Source: JAPLFM01 sp964650885 (GTDB lineage: Bacteria; Bacteroidota; Ignavibacteria; Kapaibacteriales; UBA2268). From it: DNA of 23,854 nt. This document shows, piece by piece, positions 21,553-23,854 of the stretch. The notes under the pieces were generated by a model, which was not told where the DNA came from, did not search any database, and was given only the letters and a program-made list of their open reading frames with translations. The stretch lies in NCBI GenBank assembly GCA_964650885.1, contig CAZYXG010000043.1:1-23854 (forward strand), given 5' to 3'. The translations under genes and the position numbers were made by a program. Position 1 is the first letter of the stretch, and each line of letters opens with the position of its first letter.

Positions 21553-23721
21553 ATGAATAGTATTGTAAAAATTATTGTTTTGCTGTTTGGAATAATAAAT
21601 CTAAATGCACAAACTAATCCAGCTATAAATAATTGGCTGATAAATTCTACCAATATCAAGGGTAAACATTACGTAAAAGGTAATTCTACTCCAATTGTAG
21701 ATAATGTATTAGCGAATGTGCAGAAAGTGCAATATTCTTCCACTTCGGTTTATATCACAACAAATGGTATCCCTGCATTTACCACTGGTCCATTTTTAGA
21801 TGGTAATCCTTCTTTGGCTACTAGCCAAAATGCAATATTTAAGTTTCCATTGAACCCAGTTAAAAATAACGGAACTCCAACAAATACAACTAATGGGAAT
21901 ATTGGTATTTTTATAAACGGTGTTGCATTATTCGATTATAGAGATGGTGTTTCTTGGCAAAATTCTACTAATTCATTGAAAGGTGGACCACTCCAAGGAC
22001 AAGGCGATGCAGTTTGGAATCGTGATGCAATTGTTGGGGAAAGATTAGGTTTCGATTGTGCTAAAGCTCACCCAGCTATGGGGAATTACCACCATCATCA
22101 AAATCCAAGTGCATTTAGTTTGGACTTGAAAGTAATTTCTAATGTTTGTGATTTATATGCTGCCGATGGACTTTATGCTATTGATTCTACTAAACATTCA
22201 CCTTTAATTGGTTTTACATACGATGGTTTTCCAATATATGGTGCTTATGCCTTTAAAAATGTTGATGGAACTGGCGGCGTAGTTAGAATGAAGTCTAGTT
22301 ATACTTTACGTAGTATTACTACGAGAACTCAATATACAAATGGCGTTAATGTAACTGCTGGGCCTGCAGTAAATACAACGTATCCATTGGGTTATTTTAG
22401 AGAGGATTATCAATATAATACTACTTCGGCAAATTCTCCAGATTATTTAGATGATCACAATGGACGATTTTGTGTGACTCCAGAATATCCAAATGGTATA
22501 TATTGTTACTATGCTACAGTAGATGAGAATTGGAATTCTGCTTATCCCTATGTTGTAGGGCCAACATTCTATGGAGTTAAAACAGCAGTAAAAGTAACAT
22601 CAATTACTGAATCAGTTACTGAATACGTGAAAACAACATCTAATTTAATAGTATCAAAAAATAGTATTAATTTACAAGCTAGTGCTAGTAGTACTGGCAA
22701 TTTCGATATTACTTCAAATATTGATTGGACTGCAGTAAGTAGCCAAACTTGGTTGAAATTGAATAAAACTTCTGGTAATGGCAATACAAATATTATAATC
22801 ACAGCTGACGAAAATACAAGTACAAGCACAAGAAATGCAACTATTAGTATTTCTGGAAATGGGGTGAATTCTCAAGTAATTAATGTAATACAAGAAGCAA
22901 CTGCAATTGGATTAGTGCTTAATGTAAGTTTAGATGTTATTAAATTGACTGAAAAAGCTAGTAATTCAACTATAGTTACTGTAACTAGTAATACAAGTTG
23001 GACTGCCACTAGCGACCAGCAATGGATAACATTAGATAAATATAGTGGAAGTGGCAATGCCGATGTTAAAATAATAGTAGAAGAAAATACTTTAACAAAC
23101 TCACGATCTGGTAAAATTACTATAAGTGGAGTTGGTGTTGCTTCTAAAATAATTAATGTTTCTCAATCTGGTATAGAATCAATGATTTCTATTGCTCAGG
23201 ATAAAATTACTATCCTAGCAATGGACGATGGTACAAAATTTATTGATTTAAATTCGAACACTAGCTGGACTGCAACTAAGAATTCAAGCTGGATTAGCTT
23301 AAGCAAAGAGAATGGAAGTGGAAATGCTAAAATAATGCTTACTGCAACTGAGAATAAAGACACAACTGTTAGAAATGCAACAATAACAATATTTGCAAAT
23401 CAATTACCTTCAATTAATGTTAACATTACTCAATTGGGTGCAAAGATTTCTTCTGTAGTTAGCGAAGCAAACTTCGGAAGTATTAATGTTTATCCTAATC
23501 CTACAAGTGAATTGGTAGCTGTGCAACTAAATGGCATTAGCCAAGAAAATGTAGAACTTGAACTTTATGATGCAAATGGAACATTTATCCAAAGTACTTT
23601 GATTTATCAAGGCACTACAATTGCATATTTCGATACAAGAACTCTTTATAGCGGCGAGTACTTACTTAAGTTAAAGAGTGGTAACTATAGCACTATAAGA
23701 AAAGTTATGATAATAAAATAA
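21553..23721 (+). CDS. Secreted YHYH-domain protein with three BACON repeats and T9SS sorting domain
   Basis: 722 residues with a signal peptide (1-19). Residues about 25-345 are a YHYH-type domain: a secreted domain rich in aromatic and His residues with AHPAMGNYHHHQNP (Tyr179, His180-His182), IGFTYDGFPIYGAY, and a C-terminal DDHNGRFCVTPEYPNGIYCYY segment. The usual YHYH motif is YHHH here. Three BACON domains follow at about 362-449, 455-539 and 545-629, each with the SNTSW..S..WL/I..L.K.SGSGN pattern. A T9SS sorting domain (about 645-722, INVYPNPTSELVAVQ) ends the protein. It lies 58 bases after mbnH and is probably the last gene of that operon. The His cluster suggests metal binding outside the cell. 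The YHYH domain has no established function that I know of. Confidence 0.85.
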   Translation: MNSIVKIIVLLFGIINLNAQTNPAINNWLINSTNIKGKHYVKGNSTPIVDNVLANVQKVQYSSTSVYITTNGIPAFTTGPFLDGNPSLATSQNAIFKFPLNPVKNNGTPTNTTNGNIGIFINGVALFDYRDGVSWQNSTNSLKGGPLQGQGDAVWNRDAIVGERLGFDCAKAHPAMGNYHHHQNPSAFSLDLKVISNVCDLYAADGLYAIDSTKHSPLIGFTYDGFPIYGAYAFKNVDGTGGVVRMKSSYTLRSITTRTQYTNGVNVTAGPAVNTTYPLGYFREDYQYNTTSANSPDYLDDHNGRFCVTPEYPNGIYCYYATVDENWNSAYPYVVGPTFYGVKTAVKVTSITESVTEYVKTTSNLIVSKNSINLQASASSTGNFDITSNIDWTAVSSQTWLKLNKTSGNGNTNIIITADENTSTSTRNATISISGNGVNSQVINVIQEATAIGLVLNVSLDVIKLTEKASNSTIVTVTSNTSWTATSDQQWITLDKYSGSGNADVKIIVEENTLTNSRSGKITISGVGVASKIINVSQSGIESMISIAQDKITILAMDDGTKFIDLNSNTSWTATKNSSWISLSKENGSGNAKIMLTATENKDTTVRNATITIFANQLPSINVNITQLGAKISSVVSEANFGSINVYPNPTSELVAVQLNGISQENVELELYDANGTFIQSTLIYQGTTIAYFDTRTLYSGEYLLKLKSGNYSTIRKVMIIK
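22636..23439 (+). repeat. Three tandem BACON domain repeats (YHYH gene)
   Basis: Three units of about 85-88 codons, residues 362-449, 455-539 and 545-629. Each holds the sequence S-N-[TI]-[SD]-W-T-A, then [SQ]-x-W-[LI]-x-L, then SGSGN or SGNGN, and an ENxxxxxR-[NS]-[AG]-x-I-[TS]-I segment. These are diverged beta-sandwich (Bacteroidetes-associated carbohydrate-binding often N-terminal) domains. They are repeated in the protein, not identical in DNA. Confidence 0.8.
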
Positions 23722-23768
23722 TTCACTTTTGATTCCATTCAATCTCATATAATCCCACAAAAATTAAC

Positions 23769-23776
23769 TAACTTTG
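23769..23776 (+). promoter_or_regulatory. Candidate -7 box TAACTTTG before the last gene
   Basis: TAACTTTG matches the Bacteroidota -7 consensus TAnnTTTG exactly and lies 34 bases before the ATG at 23811. No TTG element at a good distance is visible upstream, so support is limited to the -7 match. Confidence 0.35.
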
Positions 23777-23810
23777 TAAAGTATGGTTTTAATCAATTTA
23801 TATTTGACTT

Positions 23811-23854
23811 ATGGAAAATTTTAAAAGTGACATTTCCCAAATGGAATTCCCATT
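23811..23854 (+). CDS. Partial 5' end of a gene, function unknown
   Basis: ATG at 23811 opens a frame reading MENFKSDISQMEFP that runs off the window end. With 14 codons it cannot be identified. It follows a -7-like box and an 89-base gap after the YHYH gene, so it is probably a separate transcription unit. Confidence 0.45.
   Translation, partial: MENFKSDISQMEFP

Overview
The window is AT-rich chromosomal DNA from an uncultured-looking member of the Bacteroidota/Chlorobiota (FCB) group. Four large secreted proteins end in a type IX secretion (T9SS) sorting domain. There are many lipoproteins, and Shine-Dalgarno sequences are mostly absent or weak. The best promoter candidates resemble the Bacteroidota TTG / TAnnTTTG pattern. 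A Kapabacteria- or Ignavibacteria-like lineage is possible, but the sequence alone does not settle this. I see no tRNA, rRNA, CRISPR array, insertion sequence or phage gene.

Layout. (1) 1-795: the 3' part of a DUF3078-type outer-membrane protein gene, cut at the window edge and interrupted by an in-frame TAA. (2) 946-2610: formate-tetrahydrofolate ligase (fhs). (3) 2682-6837: a T9SS-secreted C10 (streptopain-type) cysteine protease, a lipoprotein overlapping it by 4 bases, and a beta-propeller lipoprotein. (4) 6838-8015, minus strand: a beta-barrel-like protein followed by a GNAT acetyltransferase. The acetyltransferase abuts the propeller gene tail to tail, and both stop codons lie in the loop of an 11-bp inverted repeat. 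(5) 8144-11451: a tightly packed panB - CX4CH lipoprotein - lipoprotein - guaA operon. (6) 11572-13001: a small gene ending at a -1 slippery heptamer, then a periplasmic thioredoxin-fold protein. (7) 13164-18171: two tandem, paralogous T9SS-secreted SGNH-hydrolase/ricin-lectin/BACON proteins. (8) 18455-23721: the most interesting block, a six-gene operon. It encodes an ECF sigma factor, a small one-TM anti-sigma-like protein, a membrane-anchored Spy/CnrX-like metal-sensor protein, MbnP, the diheme enzyme MbnH, and a secreted YHYH-BACON protein. (9) 23811 onward: the start of another gene.

The main hypothesis is that block 8 is a self-contained metal-responsive (probably copper) system. A CnrYXH-like sigma / anti-sigma / sensor trio would control the MbnP-MbnH pair, which in the methanobactin field makes a kynurenine-dependent copper-binding protein. 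The YHYH protein would be a T9SS-exported surface or extracellular partner. The individual family calls are fairly firm; the integrated system is inference from gene order, overlaps and motifs.
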